From assembly GCA_946479205.1 (NCBI GenBank), contig CAMLFJ010000288.1, positions 1 to 5,053 of the forward strand: 5,053 bases of DNA, given 5' to 3'. Positions within the stretch are counted from its first letter, which is position 1; every line of letters starts with the position of its first letter. The stretch comes from an uncultured bacterium. Lineage in GTDB: Bacteria > Methylomirabilota > Methylomirabilia > Rokubacteriales > CSP1-6. Made by a program: the position numbers and the translations under genes. Shown piece by piece: positions 1 to 5,053 of this stretch. The notes beneath the pieces were generated by a model. That model searched no databases and was not told the origin of the DNA. It worked only from the letters and a program-made list of their open reading frames with translations.

Positions 1-993
1 GGCGTGGCGCTCGCCGCGCCGTGGTACACCCGGAACTGGATCCGCACCGGCAGCCCGCTCTTCCCCTTCTACCTGGGTATCTGGCCCGCCCAGGCACCGG
101 GTTGGGACCTCGAGCGCTCCCAGCTCTACGAGACGCTGTTCTCGCTCTACGGGAGTGCCCAGGGCGGGCTCGACTACCTCCTGACCCCGCTGCGGCTGGC
201 GGTCGCGGCGCAGCCGGATCAGCCCCAGTTCTACGACGGCGTGCTCGGCATCGCGGTCGCCTTCGCGCTGCCCCTGCTCGCCTGGGCGCTCTGGAGACGA
301 CGCCTCGACGTCGAGCTGCGGCTCGCCCTGCTGGTCTCGGCCTGCCTGTTCGTCTTCTGGCTCTTCTCGAGCCAGCAGCTCCGCTACCTCCTGCCCGCGC
401 TGCCCGGCCTCGCGATCGCGATCGCGGCGGCGGGAGCCACGCTCGGGGGGACGAGAGGTCGCGCCCTCCGCGCCCTGATCCTGGGCGCCGCCGCGCTCGG
501 GGTGCCCGTCACGCTCGCGTGGTTCCTGACGATGGACCCGGTGCGCGTCGTGCTCGGCGGCGAGGGCCGCCCCGAGTTCCTCCGCCGGCGCCTCGACTAC
601 TACCCGTACTACGAGGTCGTGAACCGGGAGCTGCCGCCGACCGCGAAGGTGTGGCTGATCAACATGCGACGGGACACCTATCACCTGGAGCGGCCGTATT
701 TCTCGGACTTCATCTTCGAGGACTACACCCTGACCCGCTACGTGTGGGCGGCCGCCGGATACGAGGAGATCCGCGCGCGGGTCCGCGCCGACGGGATCAC
801 CCACCTGCTGGTCCGACACGATCTCCTGTTCGACTACCGCCGCTCCCCCATCGTGGACGAGCGGCGGACGCGCGAGGAGAACGAGGCCCGCCTGACGCGG
901 CTGGCCGACTTTTTCAGCCGGGGTACCCGGCTCGTCAAGGGCGACCAGAAATTCTGGCTCATCGAGCTGCCCGGGGACCGGGAAACGAAATAG
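1..993 (+). CDS. GT39-like polytopic membrane glycosyltransferase, C-terminal part (5' end outside window)
   Basis: The reading frame is open at the left edge and ends at TAG 991-993, so 330 codons are visible. The GTG at 4-6 is probably internal, because family members usually run about 500-600 residues and the visible part opens in mid-domain. The first visible motif, A-P-W-Y-T-R-N-W followed by T-G-S-P-L-F-P-F (nt 16-69), resembles the loop found in GT-C/GT39-type transferases. Four hydrophobic segments follow at about nt 229-294, 304-372, 379-447 and 466-537. The third begins with R-Y-L-L-P-A-L-P, also typical of these proteins. From about nt 538 to the stop lies a soluble, Tyr/Arg-rich tail of about 150 residues, probably periplasmic. 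The expected role, from family knowledge, is transfer of a sugar from a polyprenyl-phosphate donor to a glycan, lipid or protein outside the membrane. Substrate and acceptor cannot be read from the sequence. The N-terminal catalytic acidic loop is not in the window. The gene converges on the next one with a 7-base gap. Confidence 0.8.
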   Translation, partial: GVALAAPWYTRNWIRTGSPLFPFYLGIWPAQAPGWDLERSQLYETLFSLYGSAQGGLDYLLTPLRLAVAAQPDQPQFYDGVLGIAVAFALPLLAWALWRRRLDVELRLALLVSACLFVFWLFSSQQLRYLLPALPGLAIAIAAAGATLGGTRGRALRALILGAAALGVPVTLAWFLTMDPVRVVLGGEGRPEFLRRRLDYYPYYEVVNRELPPTAKVWLINMRRDTYHLERPYFSDFIFEDYTLTRYVWAAAGYEEIRARVRADGITHLLVRHDLLFDYRRSPIVDERRTREENEARLTRLADFFSRGTRLVKGDQKFWLIELPGDRETK

Positions 994-1000
994 GCCTGGC

Positions 1001-2458
1001 TCAGCCGCCGCGTCGAGGGCGAAACACGAGAGTCTGGCCGACCCGCTCGGACACCGTGTAGCGCTGCTCGATCGCCCGGAGCATCTCGTCGGTCCATCGG
1101 TCCCGGTGGAGCGGCACCTCGGGAATGGCGTAGATCAGGATCGCCGCGAAGGCTTGACGCTCGATGTCGCCGAGCAGCGGGCGCTGGTCCCATCGCCCCG
1201 CGCGCGCGAGCTGAGTCATCTCGAACGGCTGGAAGAAGATGGGCCGGCCGGCCCTTGCCAGCAGGCCCATGTCCTCGTCGGCGAGCACGGTCCCGCCGGC
1301 CTCGCGCACCAGCTCCTCCAGCCGGCGCGCGTCCGCGAGCTGGCCGAGGCGGGCGTGGGTCACCGCGCGGTAGGGGGAGACCAGGACCATCAGGGCCACG
1401 TCGAGCGCCAGCAGCAGCGACACCGCCGCGGTCACCGCCCGGCGGGGCCCGAGCCAGGCGAGCAGAACGCCGAGCGCCAGGGCCACCGCCGCCCCCAGCT
1501 CCAGCAGGTAGTTCACGTTCGAGCCGACCTTGCCGATCGTGAGCCCCGAGAGTGCGGCGCCGATCAGGTAGGGCCCGACGAGGCGCCACGACGGCACGCG
1601 GAGCGCGCCGGCCACCAGCAGGAACAGGCCGGCCGCGGTGAGGGCGATCGGCATGAGCGCCCACACGTCGGCCAGGTAGCGCGCGAGCGAGCCGGCCTGG
1701 TACGCGTTGAGGTTGGCGGTGACGACGTTGAACGAGAAGCCGCCGCGGGTGAGCCACTCGAGCCCGCCGAAGAGCGCGGCGCCGACGGCCGCCACCAGTC
1801 CGAGCAGGGTCAGCGCGCGACGCCGGCGCCCGGTCGCGAGCAGCCAGGCGGTCGCGGCGAGCGGGGCGGCCAGCCCGTACGACTGGCGCGTGAAGATGGC
1901 CGCGGTGAGCAGGAGCGCCGCGAGCGGCACCGTCCCCCGCGCGTCGGGCCGGCGCACGCAGACGTAGAGCCCGCCCAGGCTGAGCGCGAGCGCGAAGGCG
2001 TCCACCCGGTAGAGCCCGGCCCAGTAGGACGCGGGTGGGAACGCGAGCAACGCGAGACCGCCGATCACCGCGGCCAGGCGATCGCCCGTGAGGGCCTGCA
2101 CGATCAGGCCGATCAGCGTCGCGGCGGCCGCGATGCTCAGCCAGGAGAGCAGGCGACCGTACCAGAACGCGGGGCCCGCGAGCCGGGCCACCGGGCTCAG
2201 CACGAGCGGGTAGAGCGGCGGGTAGTTACTGATGGTGTACGGCGGCGAGGCCAGATCGGCGCGGTAGATGTTCTCGCGATTTCCCAGCGCCCGCGTCTGG
2301 GCCAGCAGCGGGCCCTCGCCGTAGTCCATCGGGTACGGAAACGCGATCACGCGCGCGCCGTCTGCCGCGAAGACGACCGCGCCGCCCACGAGGGCCAGGA
2401 GGAGCAGGCCCGTCGGCATCATCGCCGCGAGCGTCATCAGGTTCGCGCGTCTCTCCAT
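1001..2458 (-). CDS. GT-C fold (GT39-like) integral membrane glycosyltransferase, complete
   Basis: From ATG 2456-2458 this encodes 485 residues with about 10-11 hydrophobic segments: roughly 16-32, 104-123, 127-143, 153-168, 176-189, 193-209, 215-233, 266-285, 294-308, 320-337 and 342-361. A soluble tail covers about 364-485. The loop after the first membrane segment carries D-Y-G-E-G (45-49), where GT-C enzymes place their catalytic acidic residue, and N-Y-P-P-L-Y-P (78-84). Later motifs are Y-R-V-D (150-153), T-R-Q-S-Y-G (190-195) and G-S-N-V-N-Y-L-L-E (312-320). The likely role is sugar transfer from a polyprenyl-phosphate carrier at the outer face of the inner membrane; donor and acceptor are unknown. 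The start is uncertain. The frame stays open to ATG 2599, and both ATG 2551 and ATG 2599 have better Shine-Dalgarno matches than ATG 2458. I prefer 2458 because the first membrane segment begins soon after it and because GC at third positions falls between 2459 and 2551. The gene is convergent with the left-edge transferase and divergent from the roadblock operon. Confidence 0.82.
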   Translation of the reverse strand: MERRANLMTLAAMMPTGLLLLALVGGAVVFAADGARVIAFPYPMDYGEGPLLAQTRALGNRENIYRADLASPPYTISNYPPLYPLVLSPVARLAGPAFWYGRLLSWLSIAAAATLIGLIVQALTGDRLAAVIGGLALLAFPPASYWAGLYRVDAFALALSLGGLYVCVRRPDARGTVPLAALLLTAAIFTRQSYGLAAPLAATAWLLATGRRRRALTLLGLVAAVGAALFGGLEWLTRGGFSFNVVTANLNAYQAGSLARYLADVWALMPIALTAAGLFLLVAGALRVPSWRLVGPYLIGAALSGLTIGKVGSNVNYLLELGAAVALALGVLLAWLGPRRAVTAAVSLLLALDVALMVLVSPYRAVTHARLGQLADARRLEELVREAGGTVLADEDMGLLARAGRPIFFQPFEMTQLARAGRWDQRPLLGDIERQAFAAILIYAIPEVPLHRDRWTDEMLRAIEQRYTVSERVGQTLVFRPRRGG

Positions 2459-2652
2459 CGCGGGGGCCGCGCGAGCAGTGTAGCGTATCGATGGCACGGA
2501 ACCGGCCAATGCGCCGCTGGCCTCCTTCGCGACCCCAGGACCGCCGGGCATCCTCGTGCCCTCGGCCGCCCCGCTCCAGTGGGCGGACCTAAAGCGCATC
2601 GTTCCTCGGGACTTGCCGGGACCCGTAGATTGGAATCCCCTCGGGGCCCGCG

Positions 2653-2661
2653 TGCTATGAT
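2653..2661 (+). promoter_or_regulatory. Extended -10 promoter candidate for the roadblock operon
   Basis: TGCTATGAT reads as an extended -10 element: TG, one base, then TATGAT, one mismatch from TATAAT. It stands out in very GC-rich surroundings. The best -35-like hexamer, TTGGAA (2630-2635), would leave a 20-base spacer, which is long, but extended -10 promoters depend less on a -35. Transcription would start near 2668, giving a leader of about 50 bases before the GTG start at 2717. The sigma-factor assignment (housekeeping type) is inferred. Confidence 0.45.
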
Positions 2662-2701
2662 GAACGGCAGTGATTGATCTCCTGGCTGGGCAGCCCTTGA
2701 C

Positions 2702-2709
2702 GAGGGGGG
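2702..2709 (+). promoter_or_regulatory. Ribosome binding site of the TPR-roadblock gene
   Basis: The purine run GAGGGGGG ends 7 bases before GTG 2717-2719. It supports this GTG as the start. An in-frame TGA at 2675-2677 lies upstream, and no other start codon occurs between that stop and 2717. Confidence 0.65.
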
Positions 2710-2716
2710 TCGGCGA

Positions 2717-3505
2717 GTGGGCCTAGCGACGTTCCTCGAGCGCACCTGGAGCGGCATCACCGGGCTCGTCAAGCCTCGCTCGGCCTCCTCCCTCTTCCGC
2801 CTGGCCGACCAGTATCGCCACGAAGGGCGCTACGAGGACGCCGCCGAGCTGATCACCGAGGGGCTGCGCGTCTCGCCCAACATCGCGGTCGGGCACCTGC
2901 TGGACGCCTACCTGCACGTGGTGTTCCGCGAGATGCCCGCGGCCAAGGCGTCGTTCCGGCGAGTGCTCGCGCTCGATCCCTACCATCCCCGGGCCCTGTT
3001 CGGCCTGGCGCGCATCGCGCTGGAGGAGGGAGACATCGAGGGATGCCGGCCGTTCCTCGATCGGGCGATCCAGTACTTCCCGGATTTCCCGGAAGCGAAA
3101 GCGCTCCAGGAGATGGTGGCCACCTGGACCGCCCCCGCGGCGGGGGCCTTGACCGCCATCGGGACGATTTCCACCGAGCGGCTGCGACTGCCGCCGGGGG
3201 CGCACGACCTCGTGCTGACGCACGCCGACGGGACGCTCGTGTTCGCCCAGGGGAGCGAGGAGCGCCAGAAGCACCTCGGGCTGCACATGACCCAGGTCTA
3301 CCGCATCGCCTCCGCCACGCTCGCCCGCGCCGGGCTCGGCGCGATGCGACGGGGCGTGATCGAGGGCGCGGCCGAGACGACCTTCCTCCGCAGCGACGGC
3401 GGCGTCATCCTCGGTGTCGCGCTCGCCCGCGAGGTCGAGGTGGGAGCGGGGCTGGTGCAGGTGAGCCGTCTGTGGACCGACCTGGACCTGAACATCAAGG
3501 CCTGA
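2717..3505 (+). CDS. TPR-repeat protein with C-terminal roadblock/LC7 domain
   Basis: The protein has 262 residues, starting at GTG 2717 behind a strong ribosome binding site and ending at TGA 3503-3505. No signal peptide or membrane segment is visible, so it should be cytoplasmic. Three TPR-like helical hairpins occupy about residues 24-57, 58-91 and 92-126, with typical L-A-x-x-Y, G-R-Y-E-D-A, L-x-L-D-P and G-L-A-R-I-A-L-E-E-G-D patterns. An Ala/Pro-rich linker follows (about 136-160), then a roadblock/LC7-like domain (about 158-258). Roadblock features are the opening strand ending in H-A-D-G-T-L-V-F-A, the long helix around 188-205, and the strand pair around 221-236 (T-T-F-L-R-S-D-G-G-V-I-L-G-V). 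TPRs bind partner proteins; roadblock domains dimerise and bind small Ras-like GTPases, as MglB does with MglA. This may be an adaptor linking a GTPase switch or the next gene's product to another complex. The partner is unknown. It forms an operon with the next roadblock gene, 5 bases downstream. Confidence 0.8.
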   Translation: MGLATFLERTWSGITGLVKPRSASSLFRLADQYRHEGRYEDAAELITEGLRVSPNIAVGHLLDAYLHVVFREMPAAKASFRRVLALDPYHPRALFGLARIALEEGDIEGCRPFLDRAIQYFPDFPEAKALQEMVATWTAPAAGALTAIGTISTERLRLPPGAHDLVLTHADGTLVFAQGSEERQKHLGLHMTQVYRIASATLARAGLGAMRRGVIEGAAETTFLRSDGGVILGVALAREVEVGAGLVQVSRLWTDLDLNIKA

Positions 3506-3510
3506 GCCCC

Positions 3511-3945
3511 GTGGCCGACCCGCAACCCACTTCGGACTCGACGCCTCCGGGCGGTCCCGCCGTCCCGCGCCCGTCTCGGGCGCAGGCGTTCCGGGAGACG
3601 CTCTCCGAGCTGACCCGCCTCGACGGGGTGCGGGGGGGCCTCATCGTGACCCCGGACGGCCTCGTCATCACCTCGGAGCTGCCGCCCCGCTTCCCGGTGG
3701 AGGCGCTCGCCGCGCTCGCGGCCACCCTCGGGCGGGAGCTGGAGCTGGGGGCGAGTCGGCTGGAGCGGGGTGCCTTCCGTACCGCGCTGTTCTCGGCGGA
3801 CGACGGGACCGTCTTCGTGGGGGGCAGCCCGGTCGGCTACGTGACCCTGGTCGCGGACCGCAACGTGAACAACGAGGGCGTCCGCACCGCGCTCGGCCGC
3901 GCGGTGGACCGCCTGCGCGGCACCTGGCGTACCCCCACCGTCTAG
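3511..3945 (+). CDS. Stand-alone roadblock/LC7 domain protein (MglB-like)
   Basis: The protein has 144 residues from GTG 3511 to TAG 3943-3945. Residues 1-23 are Pro/Ser-rich and probably disordered. Residues about 25-137 form one roadblock/LC7 domain: a first helix, then D-G-V-R-G-G-L-I-V-T-P-D-G-L-V-I-T (38-54), a long Ala/Leu helix (62-76), a hairpin with F-S-A-D-D-G-T-V-F-V (94-103), the strand G-Y-V-T-L-V-A-D (109-116) and a final helix (120-137). This order matches MglB-type proteins, which dimerise and act on MglA-type GTPases. There is no membrane segment or signal peptide. The start is 5 bases after the upstream stop and has only a weak AAGG (3497-3500), so translation is probably coupled to the upstream gene. 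Two roadblock proteins made side by side suggests a heterodimer, but this is inferred. I do not assign the symbol mglB because no mglA neighbour is visible and residue-level similarity cannot be judged here. Confidence 0.82.
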   Translation: MADPQPTSDSTPPGGPAVPRPSRAQAFRETLSELTRLDGVRGGLIVTPDGLVITSELPPRFPVEALAALAATLGRELELGASRLERGAFRTALFSADDGTVFVGGSPVGYVTLVADRNVNNEGVRTALGRAVDRLRGTWRTPTV

Positions 3946-3950
3946 CCCGG

Positions 3951-3983
3951 GGGCAGGTGTAGCCCCTTCGGGGCCACCTACCC
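3951..3983. terminator. Hairpin between converging roadblock operon and pilB, likely bidirectional terminator
   Basis: The left arm is GGG, C, AGGTG, TA, GCCCC (3951-3966), the loop is TTC (3967-3969), and the right arm is GGGGC, CACCT, A, CCC (3970-3983). This gives 13 base pairs, interrupted by one C-A mismatch and a two-base TA bulge. It lies 5 bases after the roadblock stop, and its right arm contains the pilB stop codon (3978-3980). No T-run follows on either strand, so it is not a textbook intrinsic terminator. It could stop or slow transcription from both sides or protect the 3' ends of both messages. Confidence 0.6.
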
Positions 3984-5053
3984 GAGCGTGACCCGCAACA
4001 CTTCCTCCACCGTCGTCACGCCGTCCACCACCTTCTGCAGCGCGTTCTGCCGGAGGGTCTTCATGCCCTGCGAGACGGCGGTATCACGGATCTCATTGGT
4101 GGTGGCGTTCCGCAGCATGAGATCGCGCAGCTCGGTGGTCACCGGCATGACCTCGTAGATGGCTACCCGGCCCTTCATCCCGGTGAAGTTGCACGTCTGG
4201 CAGCCCTTGCCCTTGTAGAAGTTCACGGTGCCGAGCCCCTGGGACACGTGCCCGTAGGGGACCAGGCTTTCCTCGTTGGCCTCGTACGGCTCCTTGCAGT
4301 CCTTGCAGATCTTCCGGCCGAGCCGCTGGGCCAGGATCAGCTGCAGCGACGACGAGACGAGGAACGGCGGGATGCCCATGTCGAGGAGCCGCGCGGGCGT
4401 GGACGGGCAGTCGTTGGTGTGGAGCGTCGAGAGCACGAGGTGGCCGGTCAGGGCGGCGCGGATGCCGATCTGGGCGGTCTCCAGGTCTCGGGTCTCACCG
4501 ACCAGGATCACGTCCGGGTCCTGCCGCAGAAAGCTTCGCAGGCACGCCGCGAAGGTGCGCCCGATCTCGTCGTTCACCTGCACCTGGTTGACGCCCTTCA
4601 GGTTGTACTCGACCGGGTCCTCGGCGGTCATGATGTTGATGTCCGGTGAGTTGATGGTGTGGATGGCCGAGTACAGCGTGGTGGTCTTGCCGGAGCCGGT
4701 CGGCCCGGTGATCAGGATCATGCCGTAGGGGCTGTGGATCGCCTTGCTGAACTGCTCGAGGCTCCACGGGTCGAAGCCGAGCGCGCCCAGGTCGAGCTGG
4801 AGGGCTTCCTTGTCCAGGATACGCATGACGGTCTTCTCGCCGAAGATCGTCGGTAGCGTCGAGACCCGGAAGTCGATCTCACGCTGATGGTAGCGCAGCT
4901 TGATGCGGCCGTCCTGAGGCAGGCGGCGCTCCGCGATGTCCATCGTGGCCATGATCTTCACGCGCGAGGTCAGGGCGGCCTCGAGGCGCTTGGGCGGGGT
5001 CATGATCTCGTGCAGCACGCCGTCGATGCGGAACCGGACCCGGAAGACCTTCT
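3978..5053 (-). CDS. pilB: Type IV pilus assembly (extension) ATPase PilB, C-terminal part (5' end outside window)
   Basis: The frame is open at the right edge and ends at TAG 3978-3980, so 357 full codons are visible. PilB is usually about 560-580 residues, so roughly 210 N-terminal residues are missing. GTG 5018 is an internal valine within V-R-F-R-I-D-G-V-L-H-E-I-M, a conserved PilB/GspE segment. In order come D-I-A-E-R-R-L-P-Q-D-G-R (nt 4905-4940), Walker A G-P-T-G-S-G-K-T (4683-4706), the Asp box T-A-E-D-P-V-E-Y (4605-4628), Walker B D-P-D-V-I-L-V-G-E-T-R-D (4485-4520) and the His box T-G-H-L-V-L-S-T-L-H-T-N-D (4410-4448). A zinc-binding tetracysteine follows: C-K-D-C (4296-4307) and C-Q-T-C (4191-4202). 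The protein is a hexameric cytoplasmic ATPase that drives pilin polymerisation through the PilC platform. The tetracysteine excludes PilT. GspE of type II secretion is the alternative, but the C-terminal segment reads more like PilB. All catalytic motifs are intact. It appears to be the last gene of its transcript. Confidence 0.92.
   Translation of the reverse strand, partial: KVFRVRFRIDGVLHEIMTPPKRLEAALTSRVKIMATMDIAERRLPQDGRIKLRYHQREIDFRVSTLPTIFGEKTVMRILDKEALQLDLGALGFDPWSLEQFSKAIHSPYGMILITGPTGSGKTTTLYSAIHTINSPDINIMTAEDPVEYNLKGVNQVQVNDEIGRTFAACLRSFLRQDPDVILVGETRDLETAQIGIRAALTGHLVLSTLHTNDCPSTPARLLDMGIPPFLVSSSLQLILAQRLGRKICKDCKEPYEANEESLVPYGHVSQGLGTVNFYKGKGCQTCNFTGMKGRVAIYEVMPVTTELRDLMLRNATTNEIRDTAVSQGMKTLRQNALQKVVDGVTTVEEVLRVTLG

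Larger units (their letters stand above)
2459..2716. other. Divergent intergenic region between the glycosyltransferase and the roadblock operon
   Basis: This 258-base gap must hold the promoters of the leftward transferase gene and the rightward roadblock operon. The rightward side has an extended -10 element (2653-2661) and a strong ribosome binding site (2702-2709). The leftward side has only a weak promoter candidate on the minus strand: TTGGCC (2504-2509), a 16-base spacer, then TACGCT (2482-2487). That would give a leader of about 17 bases for a start at 2458. The part between 2459 and 2599 also stays open in the transferase frame, so it could be coding if that protein starts earlier. 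A small interrupted dyad, GATT-GG-AATC (2628-2637), is present but too short to call an operator. No RNA gene, riboswitch or repeat was seen. Confidence 0.6.

Noticed and set aside
412..425. Two overlapping GCGATCGC octamers, similar to the HIP1 repeat
   Set aside because: They encode alternating Ala-Ile inside a membrane segment and occur once. Codon bias explains them.
970..982. Small hairpin CCCGG-GGA-CCGGG just before the stop of the left-edge transferase
   Set aside because: The stem is only 5 base pairs, lies within the coding sequence and is not followed by a T-run on either strand, so it is not a credible terminator.
21..1061. Plus-strand frame overlapping the left-edge transferase
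   Set aside because: The translation is dominated by Arg, Ala, Pro and Gly, which is typical of an out-of-frame read of a GC-rich gene. The frame ending at 993 has membrane segments and family motifs.
834..1757. Minus-strand open frame of about 307 codons overlapping both transferases
   Set aside because: It has Arg/Pro/Ala-rich composition, crosses the stop codons of both convergent genes and shows no recognisable domain.
1106..2677. Long plus-strand open frame of about 523 codons antisense to the membrane transferase
   Set aside because: Its translation is an Arg/Glu/Gly/His/Gln-rich string with no domain pattern, while the minus strand reads as a clean polytopic membrane protein. It is a shadow of high GC content.
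2684..2695. Short inverted repeat GGCT-GGGC-AGCC in the leader of the roadblock operon
   Set aside because: Four base pairs is within chance for this base composition, and it does not cover the ribosome binding site.
3043..3510. In-frame upstream extension of the small roadblock gene
   Set aside because: The frame is open back to 3043, but that part translates to Arg/Pro/Gly-rich sequence overlapping the TPR-roadblock gene. The roadblock protein proper starts at GTG 3511.
4485..4520. G-E-T-R-D in place of the more common G-E-I-R-D beside the Walker B box of PilB
   Set aside because: This is a tolerated variant in PilB/GspE proteins as far as I recall, and all catalytic residues are present. 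It is not a sign of inactivation.

Overview
The window is GC-rich throughout (roughly 68-70% by eye), with strong G/C bias at third codon positions and GTG starts on two of the five genes. It contains no RNA gene, mobile element, CRISPR array or plasmid-type feature. The gene set is a type IV pilus motor ATPase, roadblock/LC7 proteins and large GT-C-type membrane glycosyltransferases. This fits a GC-rich Gram-negative-type soil or groundwater bacterium, for example Methylomirabilota/Rokubacteria or a former deltaproteobacterial lineage. That placement is a guess from style, not from a marker gene.

Layout, left to right. (1) Positions 1-993, plus strand: the C-terminal part of a polytopic GT39-like membrane protein, cut by the left edge. 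(2) Positions 1001-2458, minus strand: a second, complete GT-C-like membrane protein, tail to tail with the first and only 7 bases away. (3) Positions 2459-2716: a 258-base divergent intergenic region with an extended -10 promoter candidate facing right. (4) Positions 2717-3505 and 3511-3945, plus strand: a two-gene operon encoding a TPR-roadblock fusion protein and a small stand-alone roadblock (MglB-like) protein. (5) Positions 3951-3983: a strong hairpin between converging genes. (6) Positions 3978-5053, minus strand: the C-terminal two thirds of PilB, the type IV pilus extension ATPase, cut by the right edge.

How it may fit together: roadblock proteins of the MglB type regulate small Ras-like GTPases (MglA), and in several bacteria these control type IV pilus polarity. 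The roadblock operon ends against pilB, so a role in pilus or polarity control is a reasonable hypothesis, although no GTPase gene lies in the window. The two GT-C proteins probably move sugars from polyprenyl-phosphate carriers on the outer face of the cytoplasmic membrane. A link to the pilus genes is only positional.

I see no clearly new defence, mobile or RNA system. The most interesting item is the TPR-roadblock plus roadblock pair beside pilB.
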